Assembly (NCBI RefSeq): GCF_012516435.1
Contig: NZ_CP051216.1
Location: forward strand, 3,037,669 to 3,101,668
DNA from: Pseudodesulfovibrio sp. zrk46
GTDB lineage: Bacteria; Desulfobacterota; Desulfovibrionia; Desulfovibrionales; Desulfovibrionaceae
Length of the DNA: 64,000 bases
Direction: 5' to 3'
The stretch's first letter is position 1; the number at the start of each line of letters is the position of its first letter. Shown here piece after piece: positions 40,281 to 49,271 of this stretch. Below the pieces are notes generated by a model, which was not told the origin of the DNA, made no database searches, and saw only the letters and a program-made list of their open reading frames with translations. The translations under genes and the position numbers were made by a program.

Positions 40281-42998
40281 ATGATCAAACTCAATCTCAT
40301 GGTGAACAACGCTCCCAAGCAGGTCATCTGCGAAAAGGATGACACGCTGTCAACCATCCTGCGTGAGAGCCTCGGACTCACTAGCGTCAAGGTCGGTTGC
40401 GGCACTGGTCAGTGCGGCAGTTGTTCCGTCATCGTCGACGGAAAACTCATTCGTTCCTGCTCTTACAAAATGAGTAGAATTAACGATGGGGCTACTATTC
40501 TTACTACTGAGGGAATCGGTACTCCAGACAATCTGCACCCCATCCAGGTATCCTGGATCGCCCATGGCGGCGCACAGTGCGGTTTCTGTACTCCTGGTTT
40601 TATCGTCTCTTCTTATGCTCTTCTCGAAGCGAATCCTTCCCCGACTCGTGAAGACATTCGAGATTGGTTCCAGAAGTATCGTAACGCTTGTCGTTGTACA
40701 GGTTACAAGCAACTGGTCGACTCCGTAATGGACGCTGCAGCTGTTATGCGTGGCGAGAAATCCATGGACGACCTTCTCTTCGAGATTCCTGAAGATGGTC
40801 GCATCTGGGGAACCAAATATCCTCGTCCCACTGGTGTTGCCAAGGTCACTGGTACTCTGGACTACGGTGCAGACCTCGGAATCAAGATGCCTGAAGGAAC
40901 ACTGAAGCTCGCTCTTGTTCAGGCGGAAGTGTCTCACGCTAAGATCTTGTCCATCGACACCGCTGAAGCTGAACAGATGCCTGGTGTTGAAAAGATCGTT
41001 ACCTACAGAGATGTGAAAGGTAAAAACCGCATCACTGGTTTGATTACCTTCCCAACCAACAAGGGTGACGGTTGGGATCGACCCATATTGTGTGATGAGA
41101 AAGTGTTCCAGTATGGCGACGCCATAGCTATCGTGTGTGCCGATACTGAAAAGAACGCCAAGGCTGCCGCGGCGAAGGTAAAAGTAGAACTTGAGCGTCT
41201 GCCCGAATACATGAGTGCCCAGGCTGCCATGGCTGACGATGCCATTGAAATTCATCCCGGTACTCCTAATGTTTACTACACCCAGAAAATCGCGAAGGGT
41301 GCTGAAACTGAGTCCATTTTCGATAGCGCTGATGTTGTCGTTGAGGGTGATTACTTCACCACCCGTCAGCCTCATATGCCCATCGAGCCGGATGTTGGTT
41401 TTGCTTACCTTGATGATGAAGGCAAGCTCTGCATCCACTCCAAATCCATCGGTCTGCACTTGCATTTGTATATGATCGCTCCTGGCTTGGGTGTGGAACC
41501 TGAAAACATGGTCATGGTCCAGAACCCGGCTGGTGGTACTTTCGGTTATAAGTTCTCCCCGACCATGGAAGCTTTGGTTGGTGCAGCCTGTCTCGCCACT
41601 GGCAAGCCTGTGTTCCTTTGTTACGATTACCATCAGCAGATGACATACACCGGTAAGCGTTCGCCCCAGAACACCTCCGTGCGTCTGGCTGCAGACAAAG
41701 ATGGTAAGCTGCTTGGCATGGAAACCGACTGGACCGTTGACCATGGTCCCTACTCAGAGTTCGGTGACTTGCTGACCCTGCGTGGTGCTCAGTTCATTGG
41801 TTCTGGCTACGATATCGCCAATATTCGTGGAGAAGGTCGCACAGTTTGCACCAACCATTGCTGGGGTGCTGCATTCCGCGGCTATGGTGGCCCTGAAGCG
41901 GAGTTCCCCTCTGAGTCTCTCATGGATGAATTGGCTGAGAAGCTTGGCATGGATCCTTTGGAGTTGCGCTACAAGAACGTCTACCGCAAAGGTTCCACCA
42001 CTCCCACTGGCTGTGATCCCGAGGTCTACTCACTGCCTGAAATGCTCGACACACTCCGTCCCAAGTATGAGGAAGCCAAGAAGAAAGCCGAGGCCAATTC
42101 TACTGCTGACGTGAAACGTGGCGTGGGTATCTCTCTTGGTGTGTATGGTTCCGGTCTTGACGGTCCGGATACCGCAGAAGCGGATGTACGCCTGAATGAA
42201 GACGGTACTGTTACAGTTCTGACCTGTTGGCATGACCATGGGCAGGGTGCAGATATGGGTACCTTGGGCTCCGCCCACGAAGCCTTGCGTCCTCTCGGTC
42301 TTGCTCCTGAGCAGATCAAGCTGGTCCTTAACGATACTCGTGTATGTCCTAATGGTGGCCCTGCAGGTGGCTCTCGTTCCCAGGTTGTCGTCGGTAATGC
42401 CATCAAAGTTGGCTGCGAAATGCTTATCAAGGCCATGACCAAGTCCGATGGTTCTTATCGTAGCTATCAGGAGATGGTTGATGAAAATATCGACCTGGTC
42501 CAGCATGGCAAGTGGACTGCTCCGGCTAACGATTGCGACGAAAATGGACAGGGTAAGCCCTTCGCTTGCTACATGTACGGCGTCTGTATGGCTGAAGTTG
42601 CCGTTGAGACTGCCACCGGTAAAACTACCGTGGAAAAGATCACCTTCATCGCTGATATCGGTAAGGTGAACAACTTCCTCGTAGTGGATGGACAGATGTA
42701 CGGCGGCATTGCACAGGCTATTGGTCTGGCTTTGTACGAGGATTATGAAGACATTCAGAAGCATTCCACCCTTAAGGGTGCAGGCTTCCCGTATATCAAA
42801 CAGATTCCGGATGACATGGAAGTGATCTATGTCGAGTCCGAGCGTCCTGATGGCCCGTTCGGCGCCTCTGGTGTTGGTGAAATTCCGCTTTGTATCCCGC
42901 ACCCGGCTATTATCAACGGTATCTACAATGCCTGTGGTGTGCGTGTTCGCGAACTTCCCGCACTTCCTGAAAAGGTGTTGGCTGGCCTCAAAGGTTAA
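40281..42998 (+). CDS. mop: Molybdenum aldehyde oxidoreductase Mop
   Basis: A 905-residue xanthine-oxidase-family enzyme, near the 907 residues of the D. gigas protein. [2Fe-2S] ligands Cys40, Cys45, Cys48, Cys60 and Cys100, Cys103 with the CRC pair (~137/139) align exactly with the crystal structure enzyme. The molybdopterin (MCD) domain follows, with GTFGYKFSPT, AFRGYGGPEAEF, and the catalytic Glu in GASGVGEIP near the C terminus. It oxidises aldehydes to carboxylic acids and passes electrons through its two clusters. It lacks a signal peptide, so it is cytoplasmic. The strong AAGGAGG site suggests high expression. Confidence 0.97.
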   Translation: MIKLNLMVNNAPKQVICEKDDTLSTILRESLGLTSVKVGCGTGQCGSCSVIVDGKLIRSCSYKMSRINDGATILTTEGIGTPDNLHPIQVSWIAHGGAQCGFCTPGFIVSSYALLEANPSPTREDIRDWFQKYRNACRCTGYKQLVDSVMDAAAVMRGEKSMDDLLFEIPEDGRIWGTKYPRPTGVAKVTGTLDYGADLGIKMPEGTLKLALVQAEVSHAKILSIDTAEAEQMPGVEKIVTYRDVKGKNRITGLITFPTNKGDGWDRPILCDEKVFQYGDAIAIVCADTEKNAKAAAAKVKVELERLPEYMSAQAAMADDAIEIHPGTPNVYYTQKIAKGAETESIFDSADVVVEGDYFTTRQPHMPIEPDVGFAYLDDEGKLCIHSKSIGLHLHLYMIAPGLGVEPENMVMVQNPAGGTFGYKFSPTMEALVGAACLATGKPVFLCYDYHQQMTYTGKRSPQNTSVRLAADKDGKLLGMETDWTVDHGPYSEFGDLLTLRGAQFIGSGYDIANIRGEGRTVCTNHCWGAAFRGYGGPEAEFPSESLMDELAEKLGMDPLELRYKNVYRKGSTTPTGCDPEVYSLPEMLDTLRPKYEEAKKKAEANSTADVKRGVGISLGVYGSGLDGPDTAEADVRLNEDGTVTVLTCWHDHGQGADMGTLGSAHEALRPLGLAPEQIKLVLNDTRVCPNGGPAGGSRSQVVVGNAIKVGCEMLIKAMTKSDGSYRSYQEMVDENIDLVQHGKWTAPANDCDENGQGKPFACYMYGVCMAEVAVETATGKTTVEKITFIADIGKVNNFLVVDGQMYGGIAQAIGLALYEDYEDIQKHSTLKGAGFPYIKQIPDDMEVIYVESERPDGPFGASGVGEIPLCIPHPAIINGIYNACGVRVRELPALPEKVLAGLKG

Positions 42999-43014
42999 GA
43001 ATAAACCTTCAATT

Positions 43015-43045
43015 GGAGCGGTCCGTTTATGCGGATCGCTCCTTT
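43015..43045 (+). terminator. Intrinsic terminator after mop
   Basis: An 11-bp stem with one G-T pair (43015-43025 with 43032-43042) and TTTC after it, 16 nt past the mop stop. It covers the ATG at 43029, which argues that this is not the start of the next gene. Likely partial termination, giving more mop than accessory mRNA. Confidence 0.7.
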
Positions 43046-43064
43046 CAAGTTTTTGGAAAAGAGT

Positions 43065-45314
43065 ATGGAACAAGCCGATCTGAGGCGTTTGGAAAGTCAG
43101 TGTGTGCAGGAGGAGACACCTCAGTGTGTTGCCGCCTGCCCTTTGCATGTGGATGCAAAACAGTTCTGCAAGCTCATGGCGCAGCGTAGAATAGACAAGG
43201 CATGGCAGGTGCTTGCCAAGACAATGCCTTTGCCTGGAGTTTTGGCTCGGATGTGCGGTGAACCGTGCAAGGCTGCCTGTGTTCGTCAAGACGTTGGTGG
43301 TCCTATCAATATGGGCACGATGGAACGGTATTGTGCAGAGAACGCCAAGCCAATTAATCCGCCCAAACCATTACCTGCTCGTAATAAATCTGTGGGCGTT
43401 GTTGGGGGCGGATTTACAGGCCTCTGTGCTGCTTGGGAATTGGCTCGGCGTGGCTTTGAGACGACTCTTTATTGTAGTCAGTTGGGTGAAGGTCTACCTC
43501 CCTTCCCGGAAGGAGTACTGGACCGAGAGCTTACTGGGCTTGAGACAATGGGTGTAAAAATTGAAACTGGGTTCGACGCCTCGGTTTCTTTTATCCGCAC
43601 TTTAATTGGTGATATGGATGCCGTGTTTGTGGATTCGGATGTGTTGCCTGAGAGTGTGCGCGATTTTGGTGCTCCTGACGAATTAACCCTTGGCACCCAA
43701 GAGCACGGCCTTTTTGTTAGTTTGCAAGGAGAGGACTCTGCAATCCTTCAAGCAGCAACCGGAAGACGCGCTGCAAATTCCATCGAACGTTTTACTCAAG
43801 GCGTATCCATGGTCACTGGGCGTGAATTGGAAGGTCCATATGAGACGCGTCTTTATACTAACCTAGACAATGTTCAGTCTTTGACTTCAGCTCTTCCGGA
43901 GAGAGATTGTTCGGAGTTGGATGTTCGCGATGAAGCCAAGCGCTGCTTGCAGTGTGAATGCATGGAGTGCGTGAAAAGTTGTGAATATTTGCGTCATTAC
44001 AAATTTTATCCGAAGGTATACGCGCGTCAGATTTACAACAACGAATCTATTGTAATGGGAACACGTCAAGCCAACACCATGATAAATTCGTGTATGCTGT
44101 GTGGTTTGTGCGAGACTGTATGCCCTGAAGATTTTTCGATGGCAGATGTTTGTTTGGAGGCGCGACGTACCATGGTGGAAGGAGATAAGATGCCTCCTTC
44201 GGCTCATGAGTTTGCCTTGCGTGATATGGCATTTGCCAATGGTGAAAAGTGCTCTTTGGCGAAGCACGCTCCTGGTACTGATACAAGTGACTACCTCTTT
44301 TTCCCTGGCTGCCAACTCACTGCGTCTGATCCTAGTGGGGTTGAGGCCGCTTACGCTGATTTGCGTAATCGTCTTGGTAATGTCGGATTGATGCTGCATT
44401 GCTGTGGTGCTCCAGCCGAGTGGTCTGGGCGTGTTGTGTTAGAACGTGACTCAATGAATGATCTTAAACAGATTTGGGAAAGCCTTGGAGCTCCCAAGAT
44501 TATAGCTGCGTGTCCTACCTGTCTTAAGAGCTTGCGAGCAGGACTGCCTAACGCAGAGATTACGTCTCATTGGTCTTTACTTCGTGTTCTCGGCATACGG
44601 GAAGATTCTGTATCCCCTAAAGGTCCGTTTGCTATCAATGATCCATGCGCTGCTCGGCATGATGTCGTTTTGCGTGAAGATATCCGTTCCATACTGGATA
44701 CGCTCGGTGCAGACACGGTGGAGCCGGAGCTTAGTGGAGAGACAACTCAATGCTGTGGTTATGGGGGCCTACTGTCAGAAGCTAATCCTGCGCTTGGAAT
44801 GCATGTGGCAGCAAAAAGAGCCGAGGCCCGGGAAGAAGATTACGTGACATATTGTGTCATGTGCCGAGACATGATGGCCAAGACCGGTAAGCGTGCATTG
44901 CATCTTTATGATTTGCTTTATTCCGAAGTAAATGATCCAGCAGCGCGACCATCTCCTGGGTATTCTGAGCGAAGGGAAAATCGAGTTCGGCTTAAGGAGC
45001 ATCTCTTGCGTAATCTGTGGCGGGAGGAGCCCAATTCAGTCGCAGAGCTGTTTGAGAGCATTGACGTTTCGTTCACAGATGAGGCTCTTCAGCGTATGGA
45101 ACAGCGCCGAATTCTTAAGAGCGACGTTCAGAAAACGTTGTTGGCTGTCCGCGAGTCCGGCAAGCGTTTCGTGCATGCCGAGACTGGGCATTATCTTACA
45201 TCACATCGGCCGGTAATCGTAACCTACTGGGTTGAGTATGAGGAACAGGGGAAGAGCTACCTGGTTCACAACGTGTGGTCGCACCGTATGCATATCAAAG
45301 GGGTAAAGTCATGA
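43065..45314 (+). CDS. Pyridine nucleotide-disulfide oxidoreductase with dicluster and CCG domains (DVU_1558-like)
   Basis: A 749-residue multidomain protein started at ATG 43065. N-terminal GltD-like region: Cys motif CVAACPLHVDAK and MCGEPCKAAC; then a dinucleotide fold VGVVGGGFTGLCAAWELARRG. The middle has 8 cysteines for two 4Fe-4S clusters (CLQCECMECVKSC and CMLCGLCETVCPEDF). The C-terminal half has HdrD/GlpC-like CCG motifs (LHCCGAPAEW, TQCCGYGG). The last ~120 residues are a separate small domain ending in a VTYWVEYEEQG strand. It probably carries electrons between Mop and NAD(P) or a thiol carrier. The same gene follows mop in Desulfovibrio vulgaris (from memory: DVU_1558). Confidence 0.8.
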   Translation: MEQADLRRLESQCVQEETPQCVAACPLHVDAKQFCKLMAQRRIDKAWQVLAKTMPLPGVLARMCGEPCKAACVRQDVGGPINMGTMERYCAENAKPINPPKPLPARNKSVGVVGGGFTGLCAAWELARRGFETTLYCSQLGEGLPPFPEGVLDRELTGLETMGVKIETGFDASVSFIRTLIGDMDAVFVDSDVLPESVRDFGAPDELTLGTQEHGLFVSLQGEDSAILQAATGRRAANSIERFTQGVSMVTGRELEGPYETRLYTNLDNVQSLTSALPERDCSELDVRDEAKRCLQCECMECVKSCEYLRHYKFYPKVYARQIYNNESIVMGTRQANTMINSCMLCGLCETVCPEDFSMADVCLEARRTMVEGDKMPPSAHEFALRDMAFANGEKCSLAKHAPGTDTSDYLFFPGCQLTASDPSGVEAAYADLRNRLGNVGLMLHCCGAPAEWSGRVVLERDSMNDLKQIWESLGAPKIIAACPTCLKSLRAGLPNAEITSHWSLLRVLGIREDSVSPKGPFAINDPCAARHDVVLREDIRSILDTLGADTVEPELSGETTQCCGYGGLLSEANPALGMHVAAKRAEAREEDYVTYCVMCRDMMAKTGKRALHLYDLLYSEVNDPAARPSPGYSERRENRVRLKEHLLRNLWREEPNSVAELFESIDVSFTDEALQRMEQRRILKSDVQKTLLAVRESGKRFVHAETGHYLTSHRPVIVTYWVEYEEQGKSYLVHNVWSHRMHIKGVKS

Positions 45315-45526
45315 GTGTGATCAAGGTTCCTGAAGCTGATTCTGCTGGATGGAGTTGCGCGAATTGTAATGTGGAATTGACCATGCAGCATGTGGAGTTG
45401 GAATACCTCGACTCTTTGTTCAATGTTGAGCTACCAGCCTGTCCCCAGTGTGGGATTGTACTAATCCCTGAGACATTGGCTTTGGGAAAAATGAATCAGG
45501 TGGAGCACCTGCTGGAGGATAAGTAG
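45311..45526 (+). CDS. Small CxxC/CxxC redox or zinc protein (DVU_1557-like)
   Basis: A 71-residue protein. CANC and CPQC motifs 35 residues apart can bind zinc or a rubredoxin-like iron. The start at 45311 overlaps the stop of the flavoprotein gene. The family is known as a conserved redox protein of the Desulfovibrio mop locus; the exact role is unknown. It may be a one-electron carrier between Mop and the flavoprotein. Confidence 0.75.
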   Translation: MSVIKVPEADSAGWSCANCNVELTMQHVELEYLDSLFNVELPACPQCGIVLIPETLALGKMNQVEHLLEDK

Positions 45527-45527
45527 G

Positions 45528-46178
45528 GTGCGTGAGACTATTCCCTTATGGGAGCGTCCCATTCTTCACGAAGTAGCAGGAGGTACATTGCACCCCGGTG
45601 GTTTTACTCTGACAGATCGAGCTGCCGAGTTCATTGGAGTGCTTCCCGGTTGGAATGTTCTTGATGTTGGTTGTGGTTTGGGGACCACAGTGTCTCGTTT
45701 GCGTTCTCGTTTTGGCGCCAGAGCTTTTGGAATAGAAGCTTCATTGAAACAGATTGAACGCGCACAGGGGTTGCCTGGTATTGCACAGGCTCAAGGTGAT
45801 GCATTGCCATTCGGAGATGGTGTCTTTTCTGCTGTCTTTTGCGAGTGTGTACTATCTCTTCTTCAGAATCCACATGAGGGCGTAGCGGAGTTCTTTCGCG
45901 TCCTTCAACCCGGCGGATATCTCGCTTTGTCTGACCTTTGCGCATCTGGATCTCCGATCTTGGAATTTAATTCTTGTGCTGCTCGAGCTATCCCCTTGGA
46001 TGAGATCCCAAAAGTAATAGAGGGATGTGGGTTCGTCATTATGAATATGGAAAACCATACTCGTTTGCTGACAGATCTTGCTGCAAGACTTTTGTTGGCA
46101 GGGGGTGACGGAGCCGATTGTGGCTGTGGACGCCAGGGATTGGGGTATTTCTTAATGATTGCTCGGAAAGAGGGGTAA
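45528..46178 (+). CDS. SAM-dependent methyltransferase (DVU_1556-like)
   Basis: A 216-residue class I methyltransferase. SAM motif I is VLDVGCGLGTTVSRL, with motif II-III in DALPFGDGVFSAVFCECVLS. GTG 45528 has GGAGG nine bases upstream and begins two bases after the previous stop. Near the C terminus GADCGCGRQG adds three cysteines that are not usual in such enzymes. It belongs to the conserved mop-linked set beside a C_GCAxxG_C_C protein and a radical SAM protein. Substrate unknown. Confidence 0.8.
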   Translation: MRETIPLWERPILHEVAGGTLHPGGFTLTDRAAEFIGVLPGWNVLDVGCGLGTTVSRLRSRFGARAFGIEASLKQIERAQGLPGIAQAQGDALPFGDGVFSAVFCECVLSLLQNPHEGVAEFFRVLQPGGYLALSDLCASGSPILEFNSCAARAIPLDEIPKVIEGCGFVIMNMENHTRLLTDLAARLLLAGGDGADCGCGRQGLGYFLMIARKEG

Positions 46179-46181
46179 GTC

Positions 46182-46637
46182 ATGTTAGATGATAGCGGCT
46201 TGAAAATGATTGAATTGGCCGGCATGGGGTACTGTTGCTCCCAGATAATGGTCTTAATGACTTTGGATGAAATTGGGCGCGAAAACCCCGATTTAGTTCG
46301 GTCAGCAGCTGGATTGTGTAATGGTTTAGGAGATTGTTCAGGGACGTGTGGTGTGTACACAGGAGCTGCTTTGAGTCTTGGAATGTATTCCGGAAAGGGG
46401 GCTGAAATGGAAGAGGCCGACGAGCGGTTGGCTCTTATGCTGGAATCGCTTCGTGATTGGTTTACCGAAGCTACCAGTCATTTTGGTGGGACAAGGTGTG
46501 GAGATATTCTAGATGGCCTTTGTGGGCAGCCCGACCCCGCTCGGTGTGGAGGCTTGATTTCAAGTGCCTATGCTCAGATTCGGCAGATTTTGGTAGATAA
46601 TGGTTTTGATCCGTCTGAGGGACGCAACGAATTATGA
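46182..46637 (+). CDS. C_GCAxxG_C_C family protein (DVU_1555-like)
   Basis: A 151-residue protein with CCSQIM near residue 19, then GDCSGTCGVYTGAALSLG, and late cysteines CGDILDGLCGQ and CGG. This spread of cysteines defines the C_GCAxxG_C_C family, proposed to bind metal or Fe-S clusters and often next to redox or radical SAM genes. ATG 46182 has a GAGGGG site, 3 nt after the methyltransferase stop. It may be the protein target or partner of the methyltransferase and radical SAM enzyme. Confidence 0.85.
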   Translation: MLDDSGLKMIELAGMGYCCSQIMVLMTLDEIGRENPDLVRSAAGLCNGLGDCSGTCGVYTGAALSLGMYSGKGAEMEEADERLALMLESLRDWFTEATSHFGGTRCGDILDGLCGQPDPARCGGLISSAYAQIRQILVDNGFDPSEGRNEL

Positions 46638-47965
46638 GTCGTATTCCTCGTAGTGTCTGCCCGGTATGTTTACGTCCTATTCCAGCATCTCATGAAACTG
46701 TGGGGGACGAAACGTTCATAGTGAAGGCGTGTCCGGACCACGGAGAATTTCGTACTGTGGTGTGGCGTGGCTCACCTGATTTTTCAGATTGGTCGAGGAC
46801 CAAAATCCCTTCTCTCCCCAGAAAGCCATTTACCCGTGCTGAGAAAGGATGCCCTATGGATTGTGGCTTATGTGATGGTCATCGTCAGCATACTTGCACG
46901 GCAGTATTGGAAATCACTCAACGTTGTAATCTTTCATGCCCTGTCTGTTTTGCCTCTTCGGGAAAGGGGACTCAAGCAGAACCTGATGTCGATAAAATTG
47001 ATTTTCTTCTAGATAGAGTTTTGGAATCTTCCGGTAGATGTAATTTGCAACTATCTGGTGGAGAGCCCACTGTTCGGGCTGATCTCGATCGTTTGATTCG
47101 CCTTGCCAAGAATAAAGGGTTTCCTTTTGTTCAACTCAACTCTAACGGGCTCCGGTTTGCTCATGAAGATGGATTTGCCGAAAAGATGGCTCAGGTTGGA
47201 TTGGATTCCGTATTTTTGCAGTTTGATGGGACAGAGAATGACATTTATCAGGAGTTACGTGGTCAGCCTTTATTGGATGATAAGCTTCGAGCTATCAGCA
47301 ACCTAATGAATGCCGGCATAGGCATTGTTCTTGTCCCAACTGTCGTTCCAGGAGTAAACGATAGTAATTTGGGAGCAATAATCCAGTTAGCTTCAAAATT
47401 TTCTCCGGGCGTCCGGGGTGTGCATTTCCAGCCGGTGAGCTATTTCGGACGTTATCCTGATTCGCCTCAAGATAATCAGCGTATTACTCTTCCTGAAATT
47501 ATGAGATTGCTAGAATGCCAGACCCATGGAGCAATGCGTGCATCCCACTTTACGCCGCCAGGATGTGAGCATTCCCACTGTTCATTTCATGCAAATTATG
47601 TTGTTTCGAACAATGGAAAACTGACTCGTTTGGGAACAGATGGGAAGTGTGGTTGCACACCGCGTCCAGCATCAGAAGGAGCAGACAAAGCTAAGGCTTT
47701 TGTTAAGCGTCAATGGACAGCTCCCATGACTGAGCTTTCCGAGTTTAAGGCTCAAGATGATCTTGATCGATTTATTTCCAGAGCGGCAAGCCATACGTTG
47801 GCGATTTCCGCAATGGCGTTTCAGGATTGTTGGACTTTGGATCTTGAACGCCTAAAAGGGTGCTGTATTCACGAAGTTGCACCGGATGGACGGCTTATTC
47901 CGTTTTGCGCATATAACCTTACATCTATGAGTGGCGAAGCTCTGTATCGGGGTAAAGCACAATGA
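46634..47965 (+). CDS. Radical SAM protein of the Tes/MJ0619-like group (DVU_1554-like)
   Basis: A 443-residue protein. Before the radical SAM motif there are extra cysteines: CPVCLRPIPA at the N terminus and CPMDCGLCDGH near residue 75. The radical SAM triad is in TQRCNLSCPVCFASSG, and the SAM loop in LSGGEPTVR. A C-terminal Cys/His set (CEHSHCSF, CCIHEVAPDGRLIPFC) suggests further clusters. The layout resembles MJ0619/Tes-type radical SAM enzymes, which couple or methylate unreactive carbons. In this locus the substrate may be a cofactor or a cysteine-rich protein. Overlaps neighbours on both sides, so it is translationally coupled. Confidence 0.8.
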   Translation: MSRIPRSVCPVCLRPIPASHETVGDETFIVKACPDHGEFRTVVWRGSPDFSDWSRTKIPSLPRKPFTRAEKGCPMDCGLCDGHRQHTCTAVLEITQRCNLSCPVCFASSGKGTQAEPDVDKIDFLLDRVLESSGRCNLQLSGGEPTVRADLDRLIRLAKNKGFPFVQLNSNGLRFAHEDGFAEKMAQVGLDSVFLQFDGTENDIYQELRGQPLLDDKLRAISNLMNAGIGIVLVPTVVPGVNDSNLGAIIQLASKFSPGVRGVHFQPVSYFGRYPDSPQDNQRITLPEIMRLLECQTHGAMRASHFTPPGCEHSHCSFHANYVVSNNGKLTRLGTDGKCGCTPRPASEGADKAKAFVKRQWTAPMTELSEFKAQDDLDRFISRAASHTLAISAMAFQDCWTLDLERLKGCCIHEVAPDGRLIPFCAYNLTSMSGEALYRGKAQ

Positions 47966-49269
47966 CGTTGTCGGTTCTCGATCAATGGCTTGCACGTCGT
48001 ATGGAGGGAGCGCCGTATGCACGACCAAGCCGCGAACAGTTAGAAGCTTGGCAGTTTAACCAACTTAGAAGAGTCGTTAGCCATGCGAAAAGCAATAGCC
48101 CCTTTTACAAACAACATTTGGCAGGAGTTGATATAGCTTCTATTGGCTCCTTGGTAGATTTTTCATCTTTGCCAATGATGACTGCTGATCATCTTCGTGA
48201 TTCTCCAGAGCAGATGCTGTGTGTCTCTCAGGATCATATTGAACGTGTCGTCACTTTATCCAGTTCAGGAACTACCGGCCCCCCAAAACGCATTTTTTAT
48301 ACTCCTGAGGATCTAGAGGCTACACGAGAGTTTTTTTCTTGGGGGATGTCCAATCTTGTGAGTGCGGGAGATACAACATTGTTGCTGATGCCTGCTGACC
48401 GACCAGGCGGTGTCGGGCAGTTGCTTACAGAATCTCTTCAGCGAGTTGGCGTCAGGGCTGTTGCACATGGAATATTGGAAGATGCAGAGCAGGCCTTGGA
48501 GCAATGTCTTGCAGAACGTGCGCAGTGCATTGTTGGCTCTGCTGCACATGTAAATCTGTTAGCCGCCGCCTGGGAGGCCAAACGAATCTCATCCCATAAA
48601 ATTCGCTCGGTGTTATTATGTTGGGATGCCGTCCCAGATGCTGTTGTTCGTAATTTGGAGCGGATTTTAGGCTGCCGTGTCTTTCGACATTGGGGTATGA
48701 TCGAAACCGGTCTAGGGGGGGCGGTTGAATGCGAACCTTATTCCGGAATGCATATACGCGAAACTGATGTGTATCTTGAAATTGTGTCTCCAGAGAATGG
48801 AGAGTCTGTCCAAGATGGACAATTCGGTGAGTTGGTAATTTCAACTCCCTTGAAGCTAGGTATGCCTCTTATCAGATACAAGACTGGTGACGTAGGGCGT
48901 ATCCTACCCGAACGATGCGATTGTGGTAGTCCTTTGAAGAGGCTTGATCCAATCGTGCATCGACTTGATGATGGGATACTGGTTAATGGAAATTGGCTGT
49001 TGTTACGTGATTTGAATGAGCGGCTTTATGCCTTGCCTGGCGTAGCAGATTTCAGTGTAGATTACTGTGATAACCGTATTCAGATAGTGGTTTGTGGCGA
49101 GCCCGCTTCATTGGCTCATGATGTCCGAAAGGACATGGAGTCAATGATTGGGATTGGACAGGCTATAGCGAATGGATCGATAGAATTGAATGTGTCTTGT
49201 CAGAATAGTGGAATCCCTGCCGTTGCCGGGCTGGGTAAGCGGCGTATTCGTCAGGGCTTGAGAGGATAG
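47962..49269 (+). CDS. AMP-dependent CoA-ligase-like protein (DVU_1553-like)
   Basis: A 435-residue adenylate-forming enzyme of the phenylacetate-CoA ligase type. The AMP/phosphate loop is TLSSSGTTGPPKRIFY; later motifs are WGMIETGLGG and IRYKTGDVGRI. A CDCG pair near residue 315 is typical of the PaaK group. Placed with an aldehyde oxidase, it could activate the carboxylic acid product, but it also belongs to a conserved maturation set and may adenylate a protein or cofactor precursor. Substrate unknown. Confidence 0.8.
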   Translation: MTLSVLDQWLARRMEGAPYARPSREQLEAWQFNQLRRVVSHAKSNSPFYKQHLAGVDIASIGSLVDFSSLPMMTADHLRDSPEQMLCVSQDHIERVVTLSSSGTTGPPKRIFYTPEDLEATREFFSWGMSNLVSAGDTTLLLMPADRPGGVGQLLTESLQRVGVRAVAHGILEDAEQALEQCLAERAQCIVGSAAHVNLLAAAWEAKRISSHKIRSVLLCWDAVPDAVVRNLERILGCRVFRHWGMIETGLGGAVECEPYSGMHIRETDVYLEIVSPENGESVQDGQFGELVISTPLKLGMPLIRYKTGDVGRILPERCDCGSPLKRLDPIVHRLDDGILVNGNWLLLRDLNERLYALPGVADFSVDYCDNRIQIVVCGEPASLAHDVRKDMESMIGIGQAIANGSIELNVSCQNSGIPAVAGLGKRRIRQGLRG

Positions 49270-49271
49270 AG

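Noticed and set aside
40350-43289. Two long minus-strand frames of 464 and 419 codons
   Set aside because: Both are antisense to mop and the start of the next gene. Mop is certain from its cysteine positions.
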